NCBI GenBank assembly: GCA_028583685.1
Contig: JAMXIF010001253.1
Span: forward strand, 73,963,461 to 74,027,460
Length of the DNA: 64,000 bases
Direction of reading: 5' to 3'
Source: Petaurus breviceps papuanus
Taxonomy: Eukaryota; Chordata; Mammalia; Diprotodontia; Petauridae
Part shown: positions 11,506 through 22,189 of the stretch, piece after piece
Layout of the letters: the number at the start of each line of letters is the position of its first letter
Position numbering within the stretch: the stretch's first letter is position 1
Position numbers and translations under genes: made by a program
The notes under the pieces: model-generated
Database searches by the model: none
What the model was told of the DNA's origin: nothing
Seen by the model: the letters and a program-made list of their open reading frames with translations, nothing else

Positions 11506-13884
11506 TTCTCCCATATGGGAGCAGAACTACTTTTTGTTGAGGCTATTTACTACTCCTTCAATAAGTAACCCAAGGACCCTGTGAAAATTCTCTGACATCT
11601 AAAGCAATGGTCATTGAGTCAGTTGCCTCTAGGTAATTTTCCTATATAGTTTTCAATAAAACATCCTTATCGTCAGCCCACAGAGACACTTGGTTATAGG
11701 TTGGCAGGACATCTCTGGAGTAGAACATAAAATGCACCCTAAGGTTGAGTATTGAAAAGAGCCTTGAAGAATGTTCCCTGCTTAGGGAACATGTACACTC
11801 CAGTGATAAATGAAGAAAGGGGTCTATTCTTCTTTTTTTTACCATCTAGAAAGAGGTTCTAAAGTATGTAATGTTGAAGTCATGTCATTTCAGTGGTTGG
11901 TCTTTTAAAGAGCTATCATGCTAGTATAGATTTGTTCCTCTGGGCTGCTTGTCTGAATCTTTCGTGCAGACTCTGATGATCCCACCCCACTGTTTGAACC
12001 TGGGAGATCCTTTCAGTGCTATCAGAAAACAGAGCTTAACACCTCTTGGAAGCTTTTCTGTGCTAGATTAGGAGCACATGCATGATCTCAGCTAATACAT
12101 TATTCAGAGGGGAAAAATGTGAGCTATAAATGAACTTGGAGGGGCTCAGAAGTCATTCAGAATGAGAATGACCAATTGTTTGGCTCTGGTTACAATGAAC
12201 AAGCTGAATTCCTTCTATTACAGTAACAGAGTGGGCAGAGAAATAATAAATGGGCCAACAGTGTCTACATCTCTTTCATGAGCTCTGACATCCTGTGAAT
12301 GGTGACCTATCACTGTTCAAATTATAAAGGTTACCCTACCTTCTTTTCTTATAAGGCTGCAAACGTTTGATAGACAGACAGTCCTTGAGTCCCCAGGGAC
12401 ATGTCCACATCTGTAAAGCATGGACTTGGCTAGAGCACAGGGGTCTCCTATGTAGTATAGATCACTCAGGCAGTTTGTTCACATGTCCTACACCAAAAAC
12501 CTAGGAAATCTTTCACATGTCACCTGCTGGGAAAGAAAAGAAAAGTCACGGTCACTGACTAAAAGTGTGAGCTGAAATGTTCCTTTCTGAGCAGTGTACA
12601 GCAGGATATTCCAAACATGGTAGACCTTGGGATGTTGGAACCACTGTGAGCAGTGAAGGTGGAGTTAAAAGAGGTGCCCTGAAATGTCGTCTGTCTTTTT
12701 CACCTCTTGGATGTGTGGCTTTAAAAGTTCAGTGCTAATGAATTCTTCATTCTCCATAAGTGAAAGAATTCTCTACTTCTATCCAAAGCAAAAAGGAAGC
12801 CCTGAGCAAGTGACCAGGCCAAGGCTTACAAAGGCTTACAGCCCAGAGAACTTTCAAAGGTTCCAAATTAATTCCTGGCTGGGGTTAAGAATATCTTTAA
12901 AGGAAAAATAAAAAAAGACTCAAGCTAAGGCCTTGCTAGCAACCCTATCAGATCTCATTTTGCTTCTCCAGGCACTGTGTCTGAATGAGGCTTTAAGTCC
13001 TTAATATCATTTGGAAAACTCATTTGTAAATGTTTACAGTCTTCTCCCTCAAAGAGCTCAAGGCAATCGACTGCTATATAATAATTGAGTTATTTTCTAA
13101 ATGGAGGTCAATGAAGCAAGCTGTTTATTTTTTGCTAAATAAATTTTTAAAGTGTTTCTTAAAAACGATGACAAAACAGTAAAAACTTATCATCTGCAAT
13201 AACCCAGAAAGAATAATATAAATGTACAAAGAAAAAGATTTTTGAAAAGTCAAAGAATGTTCCCATGTGAGTTACAGAGGTCATGGTTCAATTTAGGACA
13301 ATCTCCTCCAAAGCATGGCTGGAAGCCAGGTGTCCAGACAAAGTATCTAAGAAACCCCATCATTCTCTTGGCTCTGGGTGGCTTGGATTATATGATATCT
13401 ATATTCCCATACAGTTCTAAATTCTACAATCATAAGTACTCCAAAACTCGATAAAATGAAGTATCATTATCCCAGGACAATTTCCCTAGATGTTTGGGAT
13501 GTCAGTTTTTTTAATATATGGTCCAACTCATAAAGAGTTTTTCTATGTAAATGGAAGAAGCAGTAAAGTGGAAAATATGTAAAGATTTAATGAGATACAG
13601 AATAAATCAAGATTTCTGAGTATATAAAACATGTTCTAGGATTTAAGCAACCAGGAAAATCACATGAACTCCTCTATGTCACTAGTTCTATGTTGTTAAT
13701 GTTCTTAAAAATCATTAGCCCCCAAAATGTACCCTCATTGGCTCATAAACTTGAAACTAACTAATGCAAATGGAAGGATATTAACTTTTTCAGTTCTGCC
13801 CATCAGTTCACCTCATACTGTTCCCCATAGCAATATTCAGAATACCTACATAAAAGCAGATGTTTATGAAATTCACAAAACAGC
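11506..13884. other. Repeat-poor stretch, no gene seen
   Basis: About 2.4 kb where I recognise no SINE, LINE or DNA element. Open frames are at most ~120 codons (13727-14086, part of which is antisense SINE). None has a protein signature. It could be unique intergenic or intronic DNA. Confidence 0.45.
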
Positions 13885-14085
13885 CAATAATGGTTGGCAT
13901 TCGTATAGTCCTTTAAGGTTTGTACAATACCTTGCAATGACATCTCATTTTATTCTCACAATAACCCTGGGAGGTGAATGCTATTATTATCCCCATTTTA
14001 CAAATGAGGAAACTGAGGTAGACAGAAGCTTAAGGGACTTGACTCCAAGTTCAGAGCTTTATCCATTGCATCAAATAGCTACTTA
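13885..14085 (-). mobile_element. MIR SINE, antisense, near complete
   Basis: Well-kept antisense MIR: 'CATTCGTATAGTCCTTTAAG', 'ATCCCCATTTTACAAATGAG', 'GAAACTGAGGTAGACAG', 'GAGCTTTATCCATTGCATC'. Confidence 0.8.
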
Positions 14086-14101
14086 AGGACCAGAGGGAGC
14101 A

Positions 14102-14153
<52 letters not shown>

Positions 14154-14300
14154 TTTGCTTTTTGGAGGGCAATTGGGGTTAAGTGACTTGCCCAAGGTCA
14201 CACAGCTAGTTTTTGTGTTAAGTGTCTGAGGCCAGATTTGAACTCAGGTCCTCCTGACTGCAGGGCTGGTGCTCTATTCACTGTGCCACCTAGCTGCCCC
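14102..14300 (-). mobile_element. SINE-A, antisense, with (CA)n grown at its tail
   Basis: 14147-14300 is a well-preserved SINE-A: 'GCAATTGGGGTTAAGTGAC', 'CTTGCCCAAGGTCACACAGC', 'GCTCTATTCACTGTGCCACC', 'TAGCTGCCCC'. The A-tail position is occupied by a pure (CA)n microsatellite at 14102-14146, which probably arose from the tail. Confidence 0.85.
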
Positions 14301-14399
14301 AAGAACGAGTACGGGGGCACAAGATTGATGGATTAAAAGCTTACTTGTTCGGTTAAAGATTGTTGAGTTTACCTATTTAGTTAAATTTGTTGTCAATCA

Positions 14400-14605
14400 A
14401 GCAGTCATAGGATCATAGGGTTAGAGACAGAAGGGACTTTGGAAGCCATCAAGTCCAATACTCCCATTTTACAGAATTGGGGCCATGGAAGTTGTGACTT
14501 GCCCAAGTTCACATTGTTAGCAAGTAGCAGAACTGTGATTTGAACCCATGCCCTCTGACTTCAAAACCAGTATTTTTTCCATTGTGCCATGCTACCTCCC
14601 ACCAG
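14400..14605 (-). mobile_element. THER/MIR-type SINE, antisense
   Basis: 'ATCATAGGGTTAGAGACAG' to 'AGGGACTTTGGAAGCCATC' is the CR1-like tail in reverse, followed by the core 'GTGACTTGCCCAAGTTCAC' and head 'CATTGTGCCATGCTACC'. Nearly complete. Confidence 0.75.
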
Positions 14606-14855
14606 TTAACAGGCATTTATTATCTTCCATGTACCAGGCATTGTTCTGGGTGTTGAGGATAAAAAGGCAGAAATAAAACAATCCTTGCCCTCAAGGAGCT
14701 TACATTCTATTGGGGGAAGACAAGAACATTAATTTATATAAGACATAATATAAAATAAAGATAAATTCATGGCAAGGAGGGGAGTAGCAAAGCATGAGCA
14801 GATCAAGTGATTAGGAATGACTTCATGTAGATATCACTTGAACAGAATTTTGAAA
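14606..14855 (-). mobile_element. L2 LINE 3' end, antisense
   Basis: 'CAGGCATTTATTATCTTCC', 'ATGTACCAGGCATTGTTCTG', 'CTTGCCCTCAAGGAGCTTAC' are the inverted L2 tail. About 250 bases remain. Confidence 0.75.
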
Positions 14856-14865
14856 GTCAGTCTGG

Positions 14866-15105
14866 TGGTGCAGTGGCTAGATCAGCAGGCCTGGAATCAA
14901 GAAAGTTCATCTTCCTGAGTTCAAGTCTATCCTCAGACATTTATGAGCCATGTGACCCTGGACAAGTCACTTAACCCTGTTTGCCTCAGTTTCCTCATCT
15001 GTAAAATGAAATGGAGAAGGAAATGGCAAACCACCCTAGTATCTTTGCCAAGAAAACCCCAAAAGAGGTCATGAAGAGACAGATGTGACTGAAACAACTG
15101 AAAAG
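14866..15105 (+). mobile_element. SINE-B (tRNA-headed, RTE-type tail)
   Basis: SINE-B is longer than SINE-A: a shared head, then 'TTTGCCTCAGTTTCCTCATC', 'GGAGAAGGAAATGGCAAACC', 'GTATCTTTGCCAAGAAAACC', ending here in a degraded 'GATGTGACTGAAACAACTG' and a CAAAA tail. The last part resembles the BovB/RTE LINE 3' end. Confidence 0.85.
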
Positions 15106-15389
15106 CAAAACAGTCATTCAGCCATAATATAGTGATGAACAAATGGACTACAGCATATGGCCGGGAGAGTTTAGTGCAGCTTCTTAAAATGCTAGGCATA
15201 TAGCCATATGGAAGTTATAACCTAGAAGAAGCTATCTAATCTGGCGTTCACTTAGCGTGTGCATTTATACACCTAAAGTGAATGAGTATTGGATAAAAAT
15301 TGAACATTCAAATGAAGCATGAAAAGTGACATCTCTTAATCTCCCCCATTCCTTGCCCATTTGTCCCCCTGATCCTTTAACTTCTACAA

Positions 15390-15590
15390 AGCAGTATGGT
15401 ACAGTGAAAAGCAGGTTGGATTTGGCGTTAAAAGGACTTGGATGTGAATCCCATTTCTGTCACTTGATTGTGTGACCTTGGAAAATTCATTTAACCTCCT
15501 CGACCCAGTAGGTGCCTCATCAGTAAAATAAAGGGTTGGACTCGATAGCTGCTAATGTCCCTCTGTAAATTTTAGTTCTGAGTTTAAAAT
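15390..15590 (+). mobile_element. THER-type SINE, sense
   Basis: Head 'AGTATGGTACAGTGAAAAGC', body 'GTGTGACCTTGGAAAATTC', and the L3/CR1-like tail 'GGGTTGGACTCGATAGCTGC'. Moderately diverged. Confidence 0.7.
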
Positions 15591-15720
15591 ACTGGTGGGA
15601 TATTGGGTACAAGTCACTTCACTCCTCTGAGGCTCATTTTCTTTTCTGTGAAATGAGGGGTTTAGATAACATGAAGTCTAAGATAAGATGCCTTCTAGAT
15701 CCAAATTGATGATCCTATAA
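15591..15720 (+). mobile_element. Second THER-type SINE 3' half, in tandem
   Basis: Directly downstream, 'ACAAGTCACTTCACTCCTC', 'TGAAATGAGGGGTTTAGATA', and a tail 'GCCTTCTAGATCCAAATTG' repeat the downstream part of the family in the same orientation. It is either a tandem copy or an independent 5'-truncated insertion. Confidence 0.55.
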
Positions 15721-15989
15721 CAACCTAAAATTAGGACTGATCAGTACATAAAGTAAAATTCCAATGACACTTACAAATAAGAAGCAGTCAGTAGCATCTT
15801 TTATGGGGGTTACTGTTGTTGGAGAGCACATTTAGAAGGATTTCCTCAAGGGTTCATTCTTATTCCTTAGGTACCCTAATTACCAATTAAAAAGCTTTCC
15901 TGTTTCTCACATAGCTCCTTAATATAATACCAATATCTAAAGTTGAGATAAAAACTAATGTGTATGAATTTGATCATCATAGACCAAAA

Positions 15990-16185
15990 TGAGGAAGATA
16001 TATATTGCAGTGTGATTAATAAAATGCACAAGATATTTGGAGAATCCAGGTCTGCCACGAATTGTGTGACCTTTAGCCAGTTATTCCAGCTCTAGGAGCT
16101 AAAGTATCATCAAGTATAAAATGAGATTAGTGAACTAAATGGTCTCTATAGGCCCTTCCAGCTCAGATATTATATGATACTAAGT
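15990..16185 (+). mobile_element. THER-type SINE, sense, decayed
   Basis: 'AATTGTGTGACCTTTAGCC', 'AAATGAGATTAGTGAACTAA' and 'TATAGGCCCTTCCAGCTCAG' follow the THER order with a CR1-like tail. Confidence 0.6.
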
Positions 16186-16229
16186 GACCTGGATGTGGGA
16201 GAATCTCCTTATGATCATCATCATTACCA

Positions 16230-16660
16230 TTATCATGATTATCACCAATATTAATGTAAAGATGAAGCAAAGGTGAATCTAAGCAAGCTGAAATATATCA
16301 TCCATGAAGAACTGTGGAGGAGATGCTACATGAAAGATGTCATCAGCAGCACATGGCCTGAAAAAAGGATGGACTGGTTACATAATGTAGAAGCACAGCA
16401 CTTGGTATGCAGAGCTTAATCAATGAAGTTTCATTCATTCAATCATTCCCTCATTCATCATTCATTCATTCAGATACTCAAAGTGAGGAGTAACCAAAGG
16501 AGAGCCCACATGTTCCATTAGTATCTGGGCATGACAAGAATATGGAGGAAGCTCCCCACAAATTGGGTGGCGCCCCATGGAGAATTTATAGGATGACAAT
16601 GACAAGGGTGCATAGAACGAGCAGGCATAAGACTGTAATCTTCATCACCAAGAGGGTGAA
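16230..16660 (+). other. Unassigned, weakly LINE-tail-like
   Basis: A translated stretch near 16545-16640 (with W/R-rich wording such as 'RPMENLXDDNDKG'-type text across frames) faintly recalls the C-terminal tail of RTE-like LINEs. An ATTC-type repeat lies at 16425-16475. This is a hint, not an identification. Confidence 0.25.
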
Positions 16661-17580
16661 ATTCTAATACATTGAAGTATTATTGTAATATAGAGATTCA
16701 GCTGTAATTATGTTTGCTTTAGCAGTACCTGAACATTGTAGATGATCATATATAATTTCCAGTCACATGGAGTTTCTCCAAAAATTGCATCTTGTGCTTT
16801 ATGGTAGAAATTTTACCAGCAGCAGTTAATTTAAAACTTAGCCCCATGGAGGCCGATGCTGTGAATAAAGATGCACATGATGGTGGCATTGGATAATAAT
16901 ATTTTATATTATAGTGCTTTAAATTTTTGGCTAAGTTCTTTCACACATAGTAATTCCTTTTATCTGGCCTGATGATTCCCTTCCTCAGTGAATCACTGTG
17001 AAAATGAGGTTTCATTAAGCTGATTTATTGCTACTATAATAATTATTATACTATTAATATATACTAAAATACTTTTATATATTACTATAAAATACTACTA
17101 CTACTCATAATAATAATAACATCAATCTCCTCAAAGTTCAAGCCATGATCCATGTCATGGGGGAGGGGGAGGCAATACAATAGAAAAGTAAAGGAATGCT
17201 AGATAGGGGTGACGGTGAACCTTGAGACCAATGTAGTAGTTGTGAAAGCCTCACAAGAAGCCTGAAACACTGGCCTAATTGGGTTGCGGCAATAATAGTG
17301 ATTGGGTAACCCAGTTATTGGGATGAAGCTGCTCCTAATAATCTAAGAAATAGATAGGAGCAATATAAGGTCATAGGAAATCTCTGTTTGAAATCTTTAT
17401 GGTGATCAACTTGACACACTGAGCAACAGAGTAGTTGGGGAGTGCCAAGAGAAAATAGCACACATTGCAGCAAATCAGAAATACCAAAACTCTACCTCCT
17501 GGAAATATTTGATTCAAGAAACACAACAATGTCTTGCTGACCAATTCAGGGCAATCATAAGAGATGATGATGAAGATGAT
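16661..17580. other. Unassigned AT-rich DNA, no gene seen
   Basis: Simple ATA/ACT-rich runs occur near 17030-17120 and a GAT-rich run near 17563-17590. The rest may be upstream Dong-R4 sequence, but I cannot recognise it. Confidence 0.35.
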
Positions 17581-17584
17581 GATG

Positions 17585-17662
17585 ATACATAACATTTACA
17601 TAGCGCCTCCTACATACCATGCACTGTGCTAAGTACTTTATATATAATCATCTTTGAGCCTA
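17585..17662 (-). mobile_element. MIR SINE fragment, antisense
   Basis: 'ACATTTACATAGCGCCTCC', 'TACCATGCACTGTGCTAAG' and 'TACTTTATATATAATCATC' are the inverted MIR 3' part. Confidence 0.6.
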
Positions 17663-18394
17663 GATTAGATGAAATAAGAGTCAAAATGGAAGACCTAATA
17701 AAATCTGAAGAGGGAAAAACTGAATATCCAAATGTCATAAAAATTTTCATTTACTACAAATTATGCCAAATAATGAAATAAATGTCAAAAACTGTACCAA
17801 TAACCAAAATGATCTTGAAAAAGGAAGACGGGCATATTTAGACTGGAAATTCTAAAATCCTTATTAAAATTCAGAATCATTAATCCCACTGGTATGCTAA
17901 TTATATTATAGAGCTATCATAAACAAACACACGTATAGCATTTGACAGAAAGTTTCAGGACCTGTACGTAGCAATACACACAGTAGCCTTGGCCATGGCA
18001 AAAAATGAAAGGTAGAACCATTATATAATATCCCTAAATGTAGGTGTCAGACATTATCATGAGAGGAAATACCTAAAGAGCAGCTGAAGATCTATGGGAA
18101 AGCATCAGAAAATTACATCAGTATCTAAGTGGTACATGGAGTCGCAAACAAATCACAACTTGCCCAATTGAAGACAACAAAAAAGAAGCATGTAGAAAGA
18201 AATACAGAAAAGGAAAGCATAGTAGAATTTCTAGATTCCCTTAATCAGCAGTTGAAAGCAAAAGTCAAAAGATTAAAGCAATACAAGGAGGCCAAGCAGT
18301 GTAAATAACTAAATAAATAATTCGAATTAATACTAAATAAATAAAAAACTACAAAGAGTGGGAAGGAAAGAAACAAAGGAATAGGAAGGGAATA

Positions 18395-18900
18395 AGCATT
18401 TATAGAGTGCCTATTACATAGTTGGCACTATGTTAAGTGCTTTGATTTTACAAATATCATATCATTTGATCCTCACAACAACCCTGTAACATATGTGCTG
18501 TTATTCCCACTTTCTAGTTCAGGAAATGGAGGCAAAGAATGGTTAAGTGAGTTGCCCAGGATTATATAGCTAGTAAGTGTCAGTGGTTGGATTTGAACTC
18601 AGGTCTTCCTAACAGCTAGGTGGTGTAGTGGTTAGAGTGCTGAGCCTGGAGTCAGGAAGACTCATCTTCCTGAGTTCAAATCTGACTTACTATCTGTGTG
18701 ACCCTGAGCAAATCACTTTAACCCTGTTTGCTTAAGTTTCCTCCTCTGTAAAATAAACTGGAGAAGGAAATGGCAAACCACTCCAGTATCTTTGCCAAGA
18801 AAATCCCAAATGGGGTCACAAAGAGTCAGACAAGACTAAAACAAATGAACAACTTCGTAACTCTAAGTTCACTGCCCTACCCACAGCACCACTTAGCTAG
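18395..18900 (-). mobile_element. MIR SINE, antisense, split by SINE-B
   Basis: 18395-18612 runs from the MIR tail ('GCATTTATAGAGTGCCTATT') through 'GTGAGTTGCCCAGGATTATA' to 'TTTGAACTCAGGTCTTCC'. 18856-18900 resumes with 'AACTCTAAGTTCACTGCCC' and 'CACCACTTAGCT', the MIR head. The SINE-B sits in the gap. Confidence 0.8.
18613..18855 (+). mobile_element. SINE-B, sense, inside MIR
   Basis: Full layout: 'CAGCTAGGTGGTGTAGTGG', 'GAAGACTCATCTTCCTGAG', 'GAGAAGGAAATGGCAAACC', 'GGGGTCACAAAGAGTCAGAC', and a tail GAACAAC. Flanked by CTTCCTAAC and CTTCGTAAC, a near-perfect 9-base target duplication. Confidence 0.9.
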
Positions 18901-19547
18901 AATCCTGAAAAGGGGAGAACATGGTAAATTTCTATTCTTCTATGTGATCACAGAAAGTCTAATACAATAAGAATTCATGTTCAATCAAACAAGAAACAAA
19001 AAGTTTGCATAGCGGGAATAGAATGAATGACAGAACAATTATGTCAAAAGAGATTGCTGAAACTGTAGCTTCTCTTCAAAACTAGAAAGTAGCAGGTCTG
19101 AAAGAATTCCATAATTATTGGCTGAAATTATTCATACTGGCATATGGATTACTCGCAAAGTACTTTGACAGCTTCTTAACAGAAGACAAAACATTTATGT
19201 TGTCAAAGACTATAACAGAGACCAATGTCATCCTCATATACTTTATAGAAAACATTCATGATTTCACTAAAAAATCTATAAACACTTTCAAGAAAATAGT
19301 ATGGCACAATGACAAAAAAAATGTCCTCCAAAGTCCCAGGGGTATAAAGATATAGTTATCTATTTGGTAATTATTAAAAAATTGATTGGAAAATACCATA
19401 ACATTTATACTCTATCAATTATCACAAATTCTTTGATTCACTTCCATACTCTTATCTTATTCATGTACTGTAGATAAAATATAAAGTGTCCCCAAGTAGA
19501 GTGAGAACATTAGAATATTTGATATCCATATTGAAAACTGCTCTCTA

Positions 19548-19635
19548 GAGGGAAGGGGACAAAATGTGAAACTCAAGGAATTGTGGATTTGAATCCTGTA
19601 AACTAAAAGGAAACAAATTAATTAAAAAAAGAAAA
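19548..19635 (+). mobile_element. Very short 5'-truncated retroposed tail (probably L1)
   Basis: 88 bases that begin GAGGGAAGGGGAC and end in an A-rich tail. They are bounded by two identical copies of GAAAACTGCTCTCTA (19533-19547 and 19636-19650). The sequence resembles the last bases of the marsupial L1 3' UTR ('GAACTCAA...' type wording), so it is most likely an extremely truncated L1. Confidence 0.7.
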
Positions 19636-19667
19636 GAAAACTGCTCTCTATTTAAAATACTCCAAGG

Positions 19668-19848
19668 GGAAGCTAGGTGGCGCAGTAAGTAGGGCACCAG
19701 CCCTGGACTCAGGGGAACCTGGGTTCAAATATTACCTCAGACACTTAACACTTACTAGCCATGTGACCTTGGGCAAGTCATTTAACCCCAACTTCCCTGC
19801 CCTCCTCCCTCCAAAAAGCAAAAACAAAAAACAAAAAATAAAATAAAA
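19668..19848 (+). mobile_element. SINE-A, sense
   Basis: 'GGGGAAGCTAGGTGGCGCAG', 'AGGGCACCAGCCCTGGACTC', 'CCTTGGGCAAGTCATTTAAC', then an A-rich tail with CAAAAACAAAAAAC. Flanks TAAAATACTCCAA and TAAAATATTCCAT form a mutated target duplication within the Dong-R4 sequence. Confidence 0.9.
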
Positions 19849-21261
19849 TATTCCATCAGTGTATCATGAACAATTTATAGAAATGTGTGATTTTTAAGAA
19901 AGTCCATTTGGGTTCTGCCTACCCTTAAATTCATTATCATTTACTCTAAATGGAACTAAGCATGTCTTCTAAAGAGGAATCAAACCAAAATATCTTATTA
20001 GTTACTTGATATGCATGGATGTTATCAAGCTACATTGCCCCACTGGAAAAAAAAAATACATTAAATAGATACTTTAACTCATGAAATCTTTGTTTAGTGT
20101 TATCAAAACATCATTTGAACTCACTAAATATAAAATTCCTAATGTATGACATAGAATTATGGAGATTGAAGGCTTTAAGATTGAATCCATATGTAATGCT
20201 GAACCAGTGGATGAAGGCAACAACTCAAAATACCTTATTGTCTTCTAAGCACAATACATTGAACATAAAGATATCAAAGAGAAACCTGTGGCCAAATACT
20301 TTAGGAGAAATAAAATCTGAAGGGACGAGCATAACTAAACAATTAATATTTATAGACCACCAGTTTCAATGTACATTTTCAAAACTGAAACATGGCCCAT
20401 AATTGATATGGAAAATACACTAACAAAAACTCATACAATTTCATTAAACATAGGACCCACCATCTTAAGTTAGTCATAGAAAGATTAATATTTTCCCACT
20501 AAAAAGAAGATGATTTTTCAGAACAGAAGATAAACAAGTTAGAAGCCTACAAGGTACTTTTGAAATAAGAAGACCTCAGGCTTCAGTGAACAAAAGGGAA
20601 CACTGAAAAGAAGTATCTCCCACTGTATTTGTTGAATGCAATAGAAACCAGCTTACCTCTAGATGTAAGTCAAAGAAATGGCTGACTTAAAAACGAAATC
20701 AAAAGTTGGACATCTGCATGAATTTGGACAACAACATTCCCATGAGGAAGGATAAAGCAAATGGCTGAGTAATGTGTATTTGTGGAAGCAGAGGAAATTA
20801 TGATAGCAATTCAGAACCAGATCATTGCCACCAGAAATTATAGAAGGGTTATCCTGGGCTTTGTGATCAGGGTAGAGCATATAAGGAAATGGCAGAAACT
20901 GTGCAATACAGCCCTATGGGCTATAAAAATTTAGCACCTACTGAATGCCAAGTAAGAAATGATCTGGTAGCTTGAATTATACATCAGAAATTATATATTA
21001 TCTTTCATGGAGTAACAGATGATAAATCCCCACACCATAAATACAGGCCTCAAAATACATTGGGGGACCCAGTCAATAAACTATACTTCAGTCATACCAT
21101 TATTATAGGCTACACTGATGATGCCTAAAATTTTCAGACATAACAATGATTGATAACACACACTCACACACATCCAAAGAAAACTTTCAATAGATCTTAC
21201 AAAACCAATGACTTATAATTCTCCCTCCATATGAAACAAAACTCTGAAATTTAGAGACCCT

Positions 21262-21520
21262 GTTGTTGTTCAGTCCTTTCAGTCACGTCTGACTCTTCAT
21301 GACCCCATTTGGGATATTCTTGGTGACGATAGTAGAGTGGTTTGCCATTTCCTTTCTCCACCTCATTTTATAGATGAGGAATTGAGGCAAACAGGGTTAA
21401 ATGACTTGCCTAGGGTCATACTGCTTATAAGTTTCTGAGGCCAGATTTTATCTCGGGAAGATGAGTCTTCCTGACTCTAGGTCCTGCACTCTTTCCACTG
21501 TGCCATCTTAGCTGTCCAAA
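21262..21520 (-). mobile_element. SINE-B, antisense, near complete
   Basis: Starts with TTGTTGTTCAGTCC (the tail reversed), then 'GACTCTTCATGACCCCATTT', 'GAGTGGTTTGCCATTTCC', 'CAAACAGGGTTAAATGACTT', and ends at the head 'CCACTGTGCCATCTTAGCTG'. Confidence 0.9.
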
Positions 21521-21837
21521 AACCTTGTAAAGGAGATCAAAATCATTTGGGAATAGGATAAAGTATAGATAACCATTGTTGTCCTTTCTGCTTTTAGAGG
21601 TGTGCCAAGGACATTCCTAGAGTTACAGAGGATAAGCTTAAATTCTAATACTTTTATTCACCTATAAAGAACAGTTATAACCACCTTTGCAACAGCTTGA
21701 AGAACACTGAATATAAAAGAATACTATCAAGATAGTGACCCAGGAAAATTTTTATATGAAACCCATTAAAAATGAGAATATCAGGATGACAAGGATGATA
21801 ACAACAATGATGATAATACATACAAAGCATCATGTAC

Positions 21838-22046
21838 CATACAGAAATTTGGTTGCAGAGCCAGGCATTTCTGGATGCAAATCCTGCCTCTAACACCGGC
21901 CATGTGGCCCTGGGCAAATCACTAAACTTTTCAGTGTCCACAGGAGCACTGCAAGAGCATAAGCTGTAAAGAAGATGCTAATTTACTCTAGTAGAAGTTC
22001 CTTCTCAGGAGTAACCTACACCAAATAAATCAAAGGTTTTATAAAA
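21838..22046 (+). mobile_element. SINE-D, sense, decayed
   Basis: 'GGATGCAAATCCTGCCTC', 'GTGGCCCTGGGCAAATCAC', 'TTTTCAGTGTCCACAGG', then 'GTAACCTACACCAAATAAAT' at the 3' end follow the SINE-D order. Confidence 0.6.
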
Positions 22047-22189
22047 ATATAATAATAATAATATCATTAATATGATTACCACTGCTAAAAATAAAATCAC
22101 ATTTCTTTAGCACTTTCAGGCTTATAGAACACTATCATGCTAAAAATCCAGTGAGGTGGCTAATAGTAATAGCAGTTATTATTACTATA

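Larger units (their letters stand above)
17663..21150 (+). mobile_element. Dong-R4-clade LINE fossil, interrupted by later insertions
   Basis: Degraded translation across frames matches the R4/Dong protein in order. 18180-18310 holds the Lys-rich helix before the RT ('SLNQQLKAKVKRLKQYKEA'). 19089-19133 reads 'VAGLKEFHNYWLKLF', the 'pG.d..h.ywlK.f' RT entry block. 19433-19497 reads 'FDSLPYSYLIHVL' and then 'KYKVSP'. A degenerate YMDD-type block lies near 20000. 20791-20847 reads 'EEIMIAIQNQIIATRNYRR', and 20928 onward reads 'NLAPTECQVRNDLVA', then 'IIHQKL'. These last two are the C-terminal signature of the R4 clade. The copy is far from coding, with many stops and frameshifts. Insertions inside it: MIR (18395-18900), SINE-B (18613-18855), an L1 tail (19548-19635) and SINE-A (19668-19848). 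Ends are approximate. Confidence 0.7.

Noticed and set aside
13727-14086. 119-codon frame
   Set aside because: Its 3' half is the antisense MIR at 13885-14085; no conserved domain.
16230-16660. Second RTE copy
   Set aside because: Resemblance to the RTE C-terminus is too faint to separate from chance.
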